Shown here one piece after another: positions 8,074 through 16,770 of a stretch of 64,000 nt of DNA. The translations under genes were made by a program, and so were the position numbers. The stretch comes from Ignatzschineria sp. GTDB lineage: Bacteria; Pseudomonadota; Gammaproteobacteria; Cardiobacteriales; Wohlfahrtiimonadaceae. How positions within the stretch are numbered: position 1 is the stretch's first letter; each line of letters starts with the position of its first letter. Below the pieces are notes generated by a model. The model saw only the letters and a list, made by a program, of their open reading frames with translations, did not search any database and was not told the DNA's origin. Where the stretch lies: contig JASLFU010000004.1 in assembly GCA_030150405.1 (NCBI GenBank), positions 1 through 64,000 on the forward strand. The letters are read 5' to 3'.

Positions 8074-8891
8074 TCCATCTCCAATGTTAAAAGTCTCTGT
8101 AGATTATCAACGCTTGCCGCCGCAATAGTTTCGAGAGGCTCATCTCGAAGGGTGGCAATATCTTTAGCAATATTATAAAGATTTTTTGGCAGATGAGTAG
8201 CTCCTTTCGCAAGATGTCTACTCTTCTGATATGGTCCATCCGTCTCAATCAATAATCGATCTAACGGTGTAGCCTTTAGTAAGCGGTGTAAGTTCTGCGC
8301 TCTCGGATAGGTGCTCGCCCCTCCAAACCCTAAATAGAGCCCTAACTCTAAAGCTTGTTCAATCTGCTGTAAACTACCATTTACACTATGCAGCACACCT
8401 TTTAAAGGTCTCTTTTGCCCCTGCTGCCGCAAAATTTTTAAAGTGGCATCTAAAGATTTTCGGGTATGAATAATTAATGGTAGGTTATATCGCTTTGCCA
8501 ATTGCACCTGCCCAATAAAGAGCCTTTTTTGTAGAGCCTCTTCCCGAGGACGATCCCTAAACTCCACCATAAAATCGAGCCCACACTCCCCGATCGCCTG
8601 AGGTTTCTCCCGAATAACTGCCTTCTCTAATTCTACTAATGCCTGCTCAATCGCCTCTTCATCTTCTCCATGCTCAGCCATAAACCAAGGATGTAGACCT
8701 AAAGCAAAATAGGCGCCCTCAATTCCCCTTGCATATCGAACTAAACGGGGAATGGTTGAAAGCGTTGTTCCAGGGATTAGAAATTGCTCAATCCCCAGAG
8801 CCTTTGCCTCAGTAATATGGGCTAAAAGCTCACTTTCTGAGCCATAGAGGGCATCATCGAGATGAATGTGGGAATCAGCAAATTTCAACAT
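8070..8891 (-). CDS. TatD-family metal-dependent hydrolase
   Basis: A TIM-barrel metallohydrolase of 273 residues, the usual size for the family. Metal ligands are recognisable as the N-terminal HIH (8-10), a glutamate in GECGLDF, a histidine in LIIHTRKS, and a further histidine and aspartate in LHSVNG and IETDGPY. E. coli TatD, YcfH and YjjV are DNases or nucleases of this family, some acting in DNA repair or removal of misincorporated D-amino acids. The sequence looks closest to the YjjV type, but this is a judgement by eye. It is coupled to the downstream flavin oxidoreductase gene. Confidence 0.88.
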   Translation of the reverse strand: MLKFADSHIHLDDALYGSESELLAHITEAKALGIEQFLIPGTTLSTIPRLVRYARGIEGAYFALGLHPWFMAEHGEDEEAIEQALVELEKAVIREKPQAIGECGLDFMVEFRDRPREEALQKRLFIGQVQLAKRYNLPLIIHTRKSLDATLKILRQQGQKRPLKGVLHSVNGSLQQIEQALELGLYLGFGGASTYPRAQNLHRLLKATPLDRLLIETDGPYQKSRHLAKGATHLPKNLYNIAKDIATLRDEPLETIAAASVDNLQRLLTLEME

Positions 8892-8944
8892 TAAAGACTA
8901 TTTCACTCAAATCGAGTATTTAAAGAGATAAGAGAGAGGAAACA

Positions 8945-9490
8945 TTAATGGACCGTAGGGCGTTTATGCAGCTGATAAAAGAGCATTAAAGCTCCTACAC
9001 GCATAAACTCAATGAGCTCCTCAAGAGCGATGCCCTCCTCTGCATCTTCGATCCCTTCTGCAAGGAGCTCGGGATCGAGCATCGAGAATTCCACAAGCTG
9101 CTCAATATACTCTCTTCCATCCTCATCAAGCTGGGAATAGAGCTCAGGCGAAAGGCCAAATCCATAACTAAAGCCGTGACTCCACTTCACCATTCCCTTA
9201 ACTCGGCCGAGAAAATCCTCTTCATCGGGCAGTAGAGGGCGAAGTGTAAACTCAATCGCCTCCACCTCTTCGAGAGTTTTATCATAGATAATACGTAGAA
9301 TATCCTCATTTAAGGGAGCACTATCCATATTGAGATGCTGAAGCTCCTTTAACCAATCCGCAAAGTGATCAGAGGATGAACTGCATAAAACTGCCAATAA
9401 GAGCCCATGGGCCTCCGCAAGGTTGATCCCCTCAAATTGAGATTGAATAAGATCATAAGTCACCTTTGGGCTTGAAGATGCTTGAGTCAT
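8945..9490 (-). CDS. ygfB: YgfB/YecA family protein (UPF0149)
   Basis: An acidic protein of 181 residues with the UPF0149 features: an N-terminal EAHGLLLAVLC segment, a WSHGFSYGFGL block in the middle and an acidic C-terminal part (GIEDAEEGIALEELIEFMRVG). The structure is all-helical in characterised homologues. YgfB influences antibiotic resistance and regulatory circuits in Pseudomonas; its molecular role here is unknown. It is followed by tatD 53 bases away and may share its transcript. A -10 element is visible about 150 bases upstream. Confidence 0.85.
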   Translation of the reverse strand: MTQASSSPKVTYDLIQSQFEGINLAEAHGLLLAVLCSSSSDHFADWLKELQHLNMDSAPLNEDILRIIYDKTLEEVEAIEFTLRPLLPDEEDFLGRVKGMVKWSHGFSYGFGLSPELYSQLDEDGREYIEQLVEFSMLDPELLAEGIEDAEEGIALEELIEFMRVGALMLFYQLHKRPTVH

Positions 9491-9642
9491 ATGCGCATAT
9501 CCTTTATCGATAAAATTAGATGGTATATGAGGGGCCTTTTAAAGAGGGGCTAAACTCACCATTAACAGTAAGCCAATAAAAATCTAAATCTGACCGTAAA
9601 ATCCTCTAAAGGCGCTTAAAAGCGTTTATTTAACCAGCCGCC

Positions 9643-9648
9643 ATTATA
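9643..9648 (-). promoter_or_regulatory. Possible -10 box for ygfB
   Basis: Read on the minus strand this is a consensus TATAAT followed by a GC-rich GGCGGC. The -35 region is poor (TTAGAG at 18-base spacing). The leader to the ygfB ATG would be about 145 bases. Confidence 0.35.
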
Positions 9649-9690
9649 GCCACTTTAGGCTCTCTGCTCTAATCAAAAAATATTCACAAT

Positions 9691-9722
9691 AAAAAAGGCT
9701 TTAATGCTATGCACTAAAGCCT
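9691..9722 (-). terminator. Intrinsic terminator of hupB
   Basis: On the minus strand a perfect 8-base stem (AGGCTTTA / TAAAGCCT) is followed directly by a run of T residues. It lies 25 bases beyond the hupB stop codon. Confidence 0.85.
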
Positions 9723-9746
9723 CTTAGTTTCTAATAAGTCTTTTAC

Positions 9747-10028
9747 TTATTTCTTGTTTACAGCTTCGCGTAAACCTTTACCAGCTCTGAACGCAGGAAC
9801 GCGTGAAGCTTTGATCTGAATTGTTTTTTCAGGATTACGTGGGTCACGGCCAACGCGTGCAGCACGATCACGAACGGTGAAAGTACCGAAACCGATTAAA
9901 GTTACGTTTTCACCCTTTGCAAGAGTTTCGGTAATGGTTTCCATGACTGCTTCAACTGCTTTAGCAGATGCTACTTTAGTCATATCTGTTTTTTCTGCAA
10001 TTGCTGCAATCAATTCAGTTTTGTTCAT
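9747..10028 (-). CDS. hupB: Nucleoid-associated protein HU
   Basis: A histone-like DNA-binding protein of 93 residues that bends DNA and compacts the nucleoid as a homo- or heterodimer. The full signature is present: N-terminal MNKTELIAAIA, the central GFGTFTVRDRAAR and the DNA-binding arm GRDPRNPEKTIQI with the proline that intercalates at bends, ending in KGLREAVNKK. A TAGGA ribosome-binding site precedes the ATG. It lies directly downstream of lon, the order found in many proteobacteria, and it has its own strong terminator. Confidence 0.96.
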   Translation of the reverse strand: MNKTELIAAIAEKTDMTKVASAKAVEAVMETITETLAKGENVTLIGFGTFTVRDRAARVGRDPRNPEKTIQIKASRVPAFRAGKGLREAVNKK

Positions 10029-10155
10029 AATATTTTCCTACTTATTAAAAAAAAACATCTAATACGCTTTCTGTAAAAGTCTTATAGCTAAAATTAACAA
10101 ACATTGCTAATTCTGTATAGTTTTATACGTCTGTAAGCGACCTAAGTCAAGTGTT

Positions 10156-12606
10156 TCAGTGCGTTTTACCCTTATTTTTCTCTTCGCTTGCCTTTTCAGG
10201 AAGGGAGTAAAAGCCACTAAAACGCGCCCACTCCTTTTCGGGGGTAATCCTTTCGGCGAGGGCGATTTCAAGCACTTCATCAATGCTTTTAACTGCTGTA
10301 ATTTCAAGCGATTGTAAAACATTTTCCGGCACTTCTTCAAGATCTTTAAGATTCTCATGAGGGATAATTACCGTATTAATGCCTCCCCTAGCCGCAGCGA
10401 TAAGTTTCTCTTTTAAGCCTCCAATAATCAAGACGCGCCCCCGCAAGGTGATCTCGCCTGTCATTGCGACATCTGCCCGAATAGGCACATTAAGTAATGA
10501 AGAGAGAATCGCCGTAGTAATCGCGGCACCAGCACTTGGCCCATCTTTAGGGACTGCCCCCTCTGGCGCATGCACATGAATATCCCACTTTTTATAAAAG
10601 TCATGGGGCAGACCAAAAGCATTTGCCCGCGCGCGGATCACCGTTAAAGCCGTTCGCACCGATTCTTTCATTACATCGCCTAGGCTTCCTGTGGCGATCA
10701 GATCCCCTTTACCAGGAACTAGCTCAACCTCAATGCCTAAAAGATCTCCTCCCACTTGAGTCCACGCTAAACCATTAACAAAACCGACCTCATGCTCATT
10801 CTCTTTTACCCCGTGACGATATTTTATCGCCCCAAGATACTCGTGAATTAACTCTTTCGATACGGTTAATTTAAGATCTTTACGCTTCTTATCTAGGAGT
10901 CGTGCTTTAATAAATTTGCGGCAAATTGTACCGATCACCCGATTTAAATTCCGCACTCCCGCCTCTTTGGTATAGCCATTAATGAGATAAAGAAGAGCCT
11001 CATCGGGGAACTTTAACTCCGAAGGTTTAAGCTTATGCGCCTCTAACTGCTCTGGCACAAGATGATTCTTAGCAATGGCGAGCTTCTCCACCTCGGTGTA
11101 ACTGGAAAGCTCAATAATATCCATTCGATCTCTTAGCGGGGCCGGAATGTTATAGCTATTTGCGGTAGCAATAAACATCACCTCCGAAAGATCCACATCG
11201 GTATCTAGGTAGTGATCCATAAAGGTCTCATTCTGCTCAGGATCTAACACCTCTAACAGCGCATCGGCAGGATCTCCCCGATGGTCTGCTCCGGTTTTAT
11301 CAAGCTCATCGAGCAAAATAAGGGGATTTTTTGTCTTTGCTTTAGCGAGCATCTGCACAAGTTTCCCCGGCATTGCCCCAATATAGGTTCGGCGGTGGCC
11401 TCGAATCTCTGATTCATCATGAACACCCCCTAAACTCATACGTACAAATTCCCGTCCCGTAGCTTCAGCAATAGAGCGAGCAAGCGAGGTCTTTCCTACC
11501 CCCGGAGGCCCAATAAAGCAGAGAATCTGCCCCTTCTTCGTACGGGTATGACTAATCACAGCCAGATGCTCAAGAATCCGCTCCTTAATCTTCTCTAAGC
11601 CGGAATGATCCTTATCGAGGATCTTCTGCGCAGTCACTAACCCATAGCGTAAGCGAGAACGCTTATTCCAAGGCATTTTTAAGAGCCAATCGATATAGGT
11701 ACGGGAGACCGTTCCCTCCGCCGACATCGTAGGCATCGATTTTAAGCGTTTAACTTCATTAAGCGCCTTCTCTTCGGCATCTTTAGGCATTTTAGCGGCT
11801 TTGATCTTCTCTTCGAGCTCTTCAAGCTCCGACAGCCCAGAGTCATTGAGTTCATCAAGCTCTTTATGAATCGCCTTCATCTGCTCATTGAGATAATACT
11901 CCCGCTGATTTTTACTGATCTGCTCTTGAACTAAGCTATGAATGCGGCGCTGCAGATCAATCGTGTTGAGCTCCGCTGTCAGCATACGTAAAAGCCCCTC
12001 TGCCGCTTTACTTAAGCTTGCAGCTTCGATAATGGGCTGTTTACGCTCCACACTCATCGGAAATGCGTTGGCCACCGTCATTACCAAAGAATAAAGATCT
12101 GGTGCAGCCAGTAATGTTTCAGGTTTTAACTGCTTAATTTGTGCATTTTCTAGCAGTTTGACCACCAATTTTGAGATCGATTGATGATAGACTTTCTCTT
12201 CATCTTCATTGAGATCATGCTCGATCGGAGAGAGCGTATATTGCCCCATAACAAAATCGAAAATATGGGACTCTGCATTTTCAAAGAGCAGCTCTCGAAC
12301 GGAATGGAGCTCCATACGGCGCTCGGCGCGCACTTCAACCTGATACGCGCCCCCTTTCGTAGCCTTGCTCGATACCACTTTCGCCACAACCCCCGTATGA
12401 TGCACCGTATCCATGCTGATCACTTCTTCATCGGGATTTTTAAGGCTTACCAAAAGCACCCGATCATCCATCGAAGCGGCCATCTCTAAAGCGCCAATGG
12501 ACAGTGGTCTTCCCACCAGAAGAGGGGCTGAGGTATCCGGGAACACCACTAAATCACGCAGTGCTAAAAGCGGTAATTCGGCCAATTTTTCTATTTTTTG
12601 AGACAT
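10156..12606 (-). CDS. lon: ATP-dependent protease Lon
   Basis: A cytosolic AAA+ serine protease of 816 residues that degrades misfolded and regulatory proteins. Domains in order are the LON N-terminal substrate-binding domain (about 10-200), a helical linker, the AAA+ module with Walker A GPPGVGKT (366-373) and the Walker B segment LILLDELDKTG, then the proteolytic domain with the catalytic serine in PKDGPSAGAA and the lysine further on. Length and motifs are normal. The ribosome-binding site is weak and distant (GGAG 13 bases before the ATG). lon is divergent from uvrB, with about 140 bases between them. Confidence 0.97.
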   Translation of the reverse strand: MSQKIEKLAELPLLALRDLVVFPDTSAPLLVGRPLSIGALEMAASMDDRVLLVSLKNPDEEVISMDTVHHTGVVAKVVSSKATKGGAYQVEVRAERRMELHSVRELLFENAESHIFDFVMGQYTLSPIEHDLNEDEEKVYHQSISKLVVKLLENAQIKQLKPETLLAAPDLYSLVMTVANAFPMSVERKQPIIEAASLSKAAEGLLRMLTAELNTIDLQRRIHSLVQEQISKNQREYYLNEQMKAIHKELDELNDSGLSELEELEEKIKAAKMPKDAEEKALNEVKRLKSMPTMSAEGTVSRTYIDWLLKMPWNKRSRLRYGLVTAQKILDKDHSGLEKIKERILEHLAVISHTRTKKGQILCFIGPPGVGKTSLARSIAEATGREFVRMSLGGVHDESEIRGHRRTYIGAMPGKLVQMLAKAKTKNPLILLDELDKTGADHRGDPADALLEVLDPEQNETFMDHYLDTDVDLSEVMFIATANSYNIPAPLRDRMDIIELSSYTEVEKLAIAKNHLVPEQLEAHKLKPSELKFPDEALLYLINGYTKEAGVRNLNRVIGTICRKFIKARLLDKKRKDLKLTVSKELIHEYLGAIKYRHGVKENEHEVGFVNGLAWTQVGGDLLGIEVELVPGKGDLIATGSLGDVMKESVRTALTVIRARANAFGLPHDFYKKWDIHVHAPEGAVPKDGPSAGAAITTAILSSLLNVPIRADVAMTGEITLRGRVLIIGGLKEKLIAAARGGINTVIIPHENLKDLEEVPENVLQSLEITAVKSIDEVLEIALAERITPEKEWARFSGFYSLPEKASEEKNKGKTH

Positions 12607-12701
12607 ATTATTTAAAAATCTCCAAACCCTATATAAATCATTTGAGTCCTATTTCGTACCTCTCAAATAGTAGCACACTCCCCGGCTGATCTTGGAAGTT
12701 A

Positions 12702-12710
12702 TGCTATAGT
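12702..12710 (+). promoter_or_regulatory. Extended -10 promoter element for uvrB
   Basis: The sequence TGCTATAGT fits an extended -10 (TGN plus TATAGT), which can act without a good -35 box. It lies 36 bases before the uvrB ATG. No CTG-N10-CAG LexA-type operator is visible around it. Confidence 0.45.
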
Positions 12711-12745
12711 TACGCAGATCGAAATATGAACCTCGACAGAGTAAT

Positions 12746-14782
12746 ATGATGACAGACCATAAAGAATTCAAGCTCACAACACAATATTCCCCTGCAGGCG
12801 ATCAACCTAAAGCGATCGCCGCCCTTACTGAAGGACTCAATGATGGCTTAGCCTTTCAAACATTACTGGGAGTCACTGGTTCGGGTAAAACCTTCACCAT
12901 GGCGAATGTGATTCAAAACACCCAGCGCCCAGCAATGATTCTGGCCCCCAATAAAACCTTAGCCGCGCAACTCTACGGCGAGATGAAGGAGTTTTTCCCC
13001 CATAATGCGGTGGAATACTTTGTCTCTTATTACGATTATTATCAGCCCGAAGCGTATGTTCCTGCCTCCGATACCTTTATCGAAAAGGATGCCTCAGTCA
13101 ATGACCATATCGAGCAGATGCGCCTGTCCGCAACTAAAGCGATTTTAGAGCGCAAAGATACCATTATTGTTGCCACCGTTTCGGCGATCTATGGACTCGG
13201 GGATAAAGATCACTACATGAGTATGATTCTTCATGTGGTTCGTGGCGAAAAGATCGACCAAAGAGATATTTTAAAGCGCTTAGTGGATCTGCAATATACC
13301 CGTAATGATACCGTTTTAGAGCGGGGCTCGTTTCGTGTTCGGGGCGAGGTCATCGATATCTTCCCTGCTGAATCGGAGCGGGATGCGGTGCGAATTGAGC
13401 TCTTTGATGATGAGATCGATAACCTCTCCTACTTTGACCCTTTAACAGGCTCAGTCTCCCGGAATGTGGAGCGTTTAACTGTCTACCCTTCGAGCCACTA
13501 TGTCACCCCTCGAGCGAACCTCTTAAAAGCGGTGGAGGAGATTAAAGTAGAGCTTGCAGAGCGTTTAGAAGTTCTCCGCGCTGAAGGCAAGCTCCTCGAA
13601 GCACAGCGGATCGAACAGCGGACGAAATTTGATATTGAGATGATTTTAGAGCTCGGGTACTGCCAAGGGATTGAGAACTACTCTCGCTACCTCTCGGGTC
13701 GTGCCCCAGGTGAAGCGCCTCCAACCCTTTTTGATTATCTTCCCGATAATGCCCTACTCTTTATTGATGAATCCCACGTAGCGGTTCCTCAAGTTGGGGC
13801 GATGTATAAAGGGGATAGAAGCCGCAAAGAGACATTAGTAACTTACGGATTCCGCCTCCCATCGGCGCTCGATAACCGCCCATTAAAATTTGAAGAGTTT
13901 GAGGCACTTATGCCCCAGACGATCTTTGTCTCTGCGACGCCTAGCGTCTATGAGGCAGAACATGCCGATCAAGTGGTGGAGCAAGTGGTTCGTCCTACCG
14001 GGCTTCTTGACCCTATTGTGGAGATCCGCCCTGTGGCTACGCAGGTGGATGATGTCTTCTCCGAGATCACTGAGCGAACAAAACGTAATGAGCGTGTCTT
14101 AATTACGACTCTCACCAAACGGATGAGTGAGGATTTAACCGAGTTTCTTTCAGATCATGGGGTAAAGGTGCGCTATCTTCACTCCGATATTGATACGGTT
14201 GAGCGGGTCGAGATTATTCGTGATCTTCGTCTTGGAGTATTTGATGTTTTAGTGGGGATTAACCTTCTGCGAGAAGGGCTCGATATCCCCGAAGTCTCTC
14301 TCGTTGCCATTTTAGATGCTGATAAAGAGGGCTTTTTACGTTCTGAGCGCTCCCTTATTCAGACCATCGGTCGTGCTGCCCGTAATGCTGAAGGAAAGGC
14401 GATTCTCTACGCAGATAAAATCACCAAAGCGATGAGGACAGCGATCGATGAAACAGAACGCCGTCGCGCTCTGCAGGAAGCCCACAACAAAAAGCATGGC
14501 ATCACACCCAAAACGATCACTAAAGAGATTCAAGATATCATGTATGATGCCCGAGACAATGCGCCTAAAGAGCAATATATCGAAGAGTATCGCGGCAAGT
14601 TGGTGATTAATGAATCCGCCATTGATGCCGATCTTAACCTCAATGATCCAAAAACGCTTACTCGCCATATTGCACAGCTTGAAAAGGCGATGCTCGATCA
14701 CGCACAAAATCTCGAATTTGAAGAGGCCGCCAAAATCCGAGATGAGATCGATGCCTTAAAAAGGGAGTTTATTCTCACATAA
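12746..14782 (+). CDS. uvrB: Excinuclease ABC subunit B
   Basis: Damage-verification helicase of nucleotide excision repair, loaded by UvrA and then recruiting UvrC. It has 678 residues, against 673 in E. coli. Walker A is GVTGSGKT (42-49), the beta-hairpin region contains the YYDYYQPEAYVP block, and helicase motifs such as DESHV and the QTIGRAARN segment are intact. A C-terminal UVR motif (LEKAMLDHAQNLEFEEAAKIRDEI region) binds UvrC. Two ATGs open the frame and either could be used. It ends at a clear terminator. Confidence 0.97.
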   Translation: MMTDHKEFKLTTQYSPAGDQPKAIAALTEGLNDGLAFQTLLGVTGSGKTFTMANVIQNTQRPAMILAPNKTLAAQLYGEMKEFFPHNAVEYFVSYYDYYQPEAYVPASDTFIEKDASVNDHIEQMRLSATKAILERKDTIIVATVSAIYGLGDKDHYMSMILHVVRGEKIDQRDILKRLVDLQYTRNDTVLERGSFRVRGEVIDIFPAESERDAVRIELFDDEIDNLSYFDPLTGSVSRNVERLTVYPSSHYVTPRANLLKAVEEIKVELAERLEVLRAEGKLLEAQRIEQRTKFDIEMILELGYCQGIENYSRYLSGRAPGEAPPTLFDYLPDNALLFIDESHVAVPQVGAMYKGDRSRKETLVTYGFRLPSALDNRPLKFEEFEALMPQTIFVSATPSVYEAEHADQVVEQVVRPTGLLDPIVEIRPVATQVDDVFSEITERTKRNERVLITTLTKRMSEDLTEFLSDHGVKVRYLHSDIDTVERVEIIRDLRLGVFDVLVGINLLREGLDIPEVSLVAILDADKEGFLRSERSLIQTIGRAARNAEGKAILYADKITKAMRTAIDETERRRALQEAHNKKHGITPKTITKEIQDIMYDARDNAPKEQYIEEYRGKLVINESAIDADLNLNDPKTLTRHIAQLEKAMLDHAQNLEFEEAAKIRDEIDALKREFILT

Positions 14783-14805
14783 AGGGCAACTTTTAATGAT
14801 AATTC

Positions 14806-14839
14806 AAGCGGTAAGATCGAATGATCTTGCCGCTTTTTC
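14806..14839 (+). terminator. Intrinsic terminator of uvrB
   Basis: A 13-base stem (AAGCGGTAAGATC / GATCTTGCCGCTT) with one G-U wobble and a 4-base loop is followed by TTTTCT. It starts 23 bases after the uvrB stop. Confidence 0.88.
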
Positions 14840-14841
14840 TA

Positions 14842-14850
14842 TGGTATTCT
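14842..14850 (+). promoter_or_regulatory. Extended -10 promoter element for ppnN
   Basis: TGGTATTCT fits an extended -10 (TGN plus TATTCT), directly after the uvrB terminator and 34 bases before the ppnN ATG. No convincing -35 is present. Confidence 0.42.
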
Positions 14851-14884
14851 AACGCTAGATCATTAAAACAGATGAGGAATATCG

Positions 14885-16282
14885 ATGAATATTATTGCCC
14901 AAAAAGAGGATAACGTTGTCCATATCTTTCCCCCCAAAGGATCCCTCGATCTGCTTTCCCAAATGGAGAGCAATATCATGCAGTGCACAGCGGAGAGCGA
15001 GGTTTACCAACTCTTTCGCAATTGCTTGCTTGCGGTTCTAAATACGGGGAGCATCACTGACGATAGCGCTGAAATCTTTAATGAGCATACCGATTTTGAT
15101 GCCAATATTCTGCGCACAGAACGTGGGATTAAGCTGGAACTGATCAATCCCCCGGAAAAGGTCTTTGTCGATGGGGAGCTCACCGAGCTGATTCGCCGTA
15201 ATCTCTTCTCTGTTTTGCGAGATATCCTCTTTGTGCGGGGCGTCTATAATGCCTTTCATCGCTATATGCCCCACGATCCGGCACCTAAAATCTCAATCAC
15301 AGATGTGGTCTTCTCCATTTTGCGTAATGCCAATGCCTTAAAGTTAAGCAATGGGCCAGATCTTATTGTCTGCTGGGGTGGGCACTCCATTAATGAGGAG
15401 GAGTATCAATATGGCCGTAGACTTGGGTATGAGCTCGGCGTTCGGCGCTTAAATATCTGTACAGGCTCAGGTCCCGGAGCGATGGAGGCTCCAATGCGGG
15501 GCGCGGCGGTAGGCCATGCTCAGCAAGATTATAAAGAGAGCCGTTTTGTGGGCGTTACCGAACCCTCAATTATTGCAGCCGAGCCTCCTAACTCTCTAGT
15601 CAATGAGCTTATTATTATGCCCGATATCGAAAAACGCCTAGAGACCTTTGTGCGTATGGGGCATGGTATTATTATTCTTCCCGGCGGCGTTGGCACAGCG
15701 GAGGAATTTCTCTATATCTTGGGGCTCTTAATGCAAAAAGAGAACGCGCCCCAATATCTTCCCCTTATTCTTACGGGCCCTGAATCGAGCCGTGAATATT
15801 TTGCAATGCTCGATAAATTTGTGCGTCAAGTACTCGGAGAGGAGGTGGCTCAATATTATGAGATCATCATCGATAACCCCAAAGAGGTAGCACAAAAGAT
15901 GAAAGCTGCCATGCCGAAGGTAAAAGAGACCCGTAAAAAGCTCGAGGATCTCTACTCTTACAACTGGACTATGCAGATCCCCCGAGGTTTCCAAGAGCCC
16001 TTTATCCCCACCTTTGAGAATATGGCCTCTCTTAAACTTACAAAAGATCAGCCCCCCGCCCTACTGGCAGAAAATCTTCGTTGTGCTTTTTCCGGTATTG
16101 TTGCAGGCAATGTAAAAGAGATCGGCATGCGGGAAGTGGCTAAACATGGACCTTTCCAACTTCATGGTGATCCTGAGATTATGCATCTGATCGATGAGCT
16201 TTTAGAGAGCTTTGTGGAACAAGGGCGAATGAAACTCCCCGGAAGTAAATATGAGCCCTGTTATGAAATTGTCAAAGCGTAA
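14885..16282 (+). CDS. ppnN: Pyrimidine/purine nucleotide 5'-monophosphate nucleosidase
   Basis: Member of the LOG/TIGR00730-like superfamily matching E. coli PpnN (YgdH), which hydrolyses nucleoside monophosphates to base and ribose 5-phosphate and is stimulated by (p)ppGpp in E. coli. It has 465 residues, full length. The catalytic core shows CTGSGPGAMEAPMRGAAVGH (about residues 197-216) and PGGVGTAEE (about 263-271). The N-terminal and C-terminal flanking domains typical of the long PpnN form are present. An AGGAA ribosome-binding site precedes the ATG. It appears to be monocistronic behind its own promoter. Confidence 0.92.
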   Translation: MNIIAQKEDNVVHIFPPKGSLDLLSQMESNIMQCTAESEVYQLFRNCLLAVLNTGSITDDSAEIFNEHTDFDANILRTERGIKLELINPPEKVFVDGELTELIRRNLFSVLRDILFVRGVYNAFHRYMPHDPAPKISITDVVFSILRNANALKLSNGPDLIVCWGGHSINEEEYQYGRRLGYELGVRRLNICTGSGPGAMEAPMRGAAVGHAQQDYKESRFVGVTEPSIIAAEPPNSLVNELIIMPDIEKRLETFVRMGHGIIILPGGVGTAEEFLYILGLLMQKENAPQYLPLILTGPESSREYFAMLDKFVRQVLGEEVAQYYEIIIDNPKEVAQKMKAAMPKVKETRKKLEDLYSYNWTMQIPRGFQEPFIPTFENMASLKLTKDQPPALLAENLRCAFSGIVAGNVKEIGMREVAKHGPFQLHGDPEIMHLIDELLESFVEQGRMKLPGSKYEPCYEIVKA

Positions 16283-16334
16283 AACTTATCAAGATATGCT
16301 TAATTAATTTCTATTTTTAAATAGGAGAATCAAT

Positions 16335-16676
16335 TTGACTAATCGCATCTCTAAAATTAAAAAACCTATGTCAAGGAGTGGGTGGTTCTTCTGCCTTGGT
16401 GTAATAATCACTCTTATCTTCATATACTTTATTTTCAAATCCTGGAAAGATAACAATTATATAAACCTATTTTATTTCTCAAGCTCATGCTCTTATGAAG
16501 CAGATGAGTATTACGAAGAGCACCAATTATCCGAAAATAATGCCAACAAAGTTTACGGAATAGTTACACCTGGAATATTTGAAGGTAAAACCTATTACAG
16601 ATGCATACTAGTAAAAGGGAAAGATATGAACATTATAGAAACTGACCTAGATTATGCTCCTGATGGATATTTATAA
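16335..16676 (+). CDS. Uncharacterised small membrane-anchored protein
   Basis: I do not recognise this protein. It has 113 residues, with a basic N-terminus, one strong hydrophobic helix (WFFCLGVIITLIFIYFIF, about 17-34), and a short acidic outer part rich in Tyr, Asp and Glu with two cysteines (in SSCSYEADEYYEE and YYRCILV) that could pair. The start is TTG with AGGAG at 7-base spacing. Base composition is clearly more AT-rich than the flanking genes and codons such as ATA and AGA are more frequent, suggesting either recent acquisition or weak selection. It is followed by a strong terminator. The coding call rests on the ribosome-binding site and the membrane-protein architecture. Confidence 0.6.
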   Translation: MTNRISKIKKPMSRSGWFFCLGVIITLIFIYFIFKSWKDNNYINLFYFSSSCSYEADEYYEEHQLSENNANKVYGIVTPGIFEGKTYYRCILVKGKDMNIIETDLDYAPDGYL

Positions 16677-16691
16677 AATTCATTCAATAAA

Positions 16692-16722
16692 AAGCCCCAA
16701 ACAGATATTGGGGCTTCTTTTT
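16692..16722. terminator. Bidirectional intrinsic terminator
   Basis: A perfect 9-base stem (AAGCCCCAA / TTGGGGCTT) with a 7-base loop is followed by CTTTTTT on the plus strand and by TTTTATTG on the minus strand. It separates the small membrane protein gene from the convergent secreted-protein gene. Confidence 0.87.
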
Positions 16723-16770
16723 TAACGCTTATTTTTATTTAATGATTAAAGGCTCATCTCTACACTACTT

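Noticed and set aside
9637..9661. Shared motif between the ygfB and tex promoter regions (TATAAT next to GCCGCC and ACTTTA)
   Set aside because: The spacing and orientation differ between the two sites, and GC-rich discriminators next to -10 boxes are common, so two copies are not evidence of a regulator.
12181..12489. Open frame of 102 codons on the plus strand inside lon
   Set aside because: It lies wholly antisense to a well-matched lon coding region, has no ribosome-binding site and no recognisable protein features.
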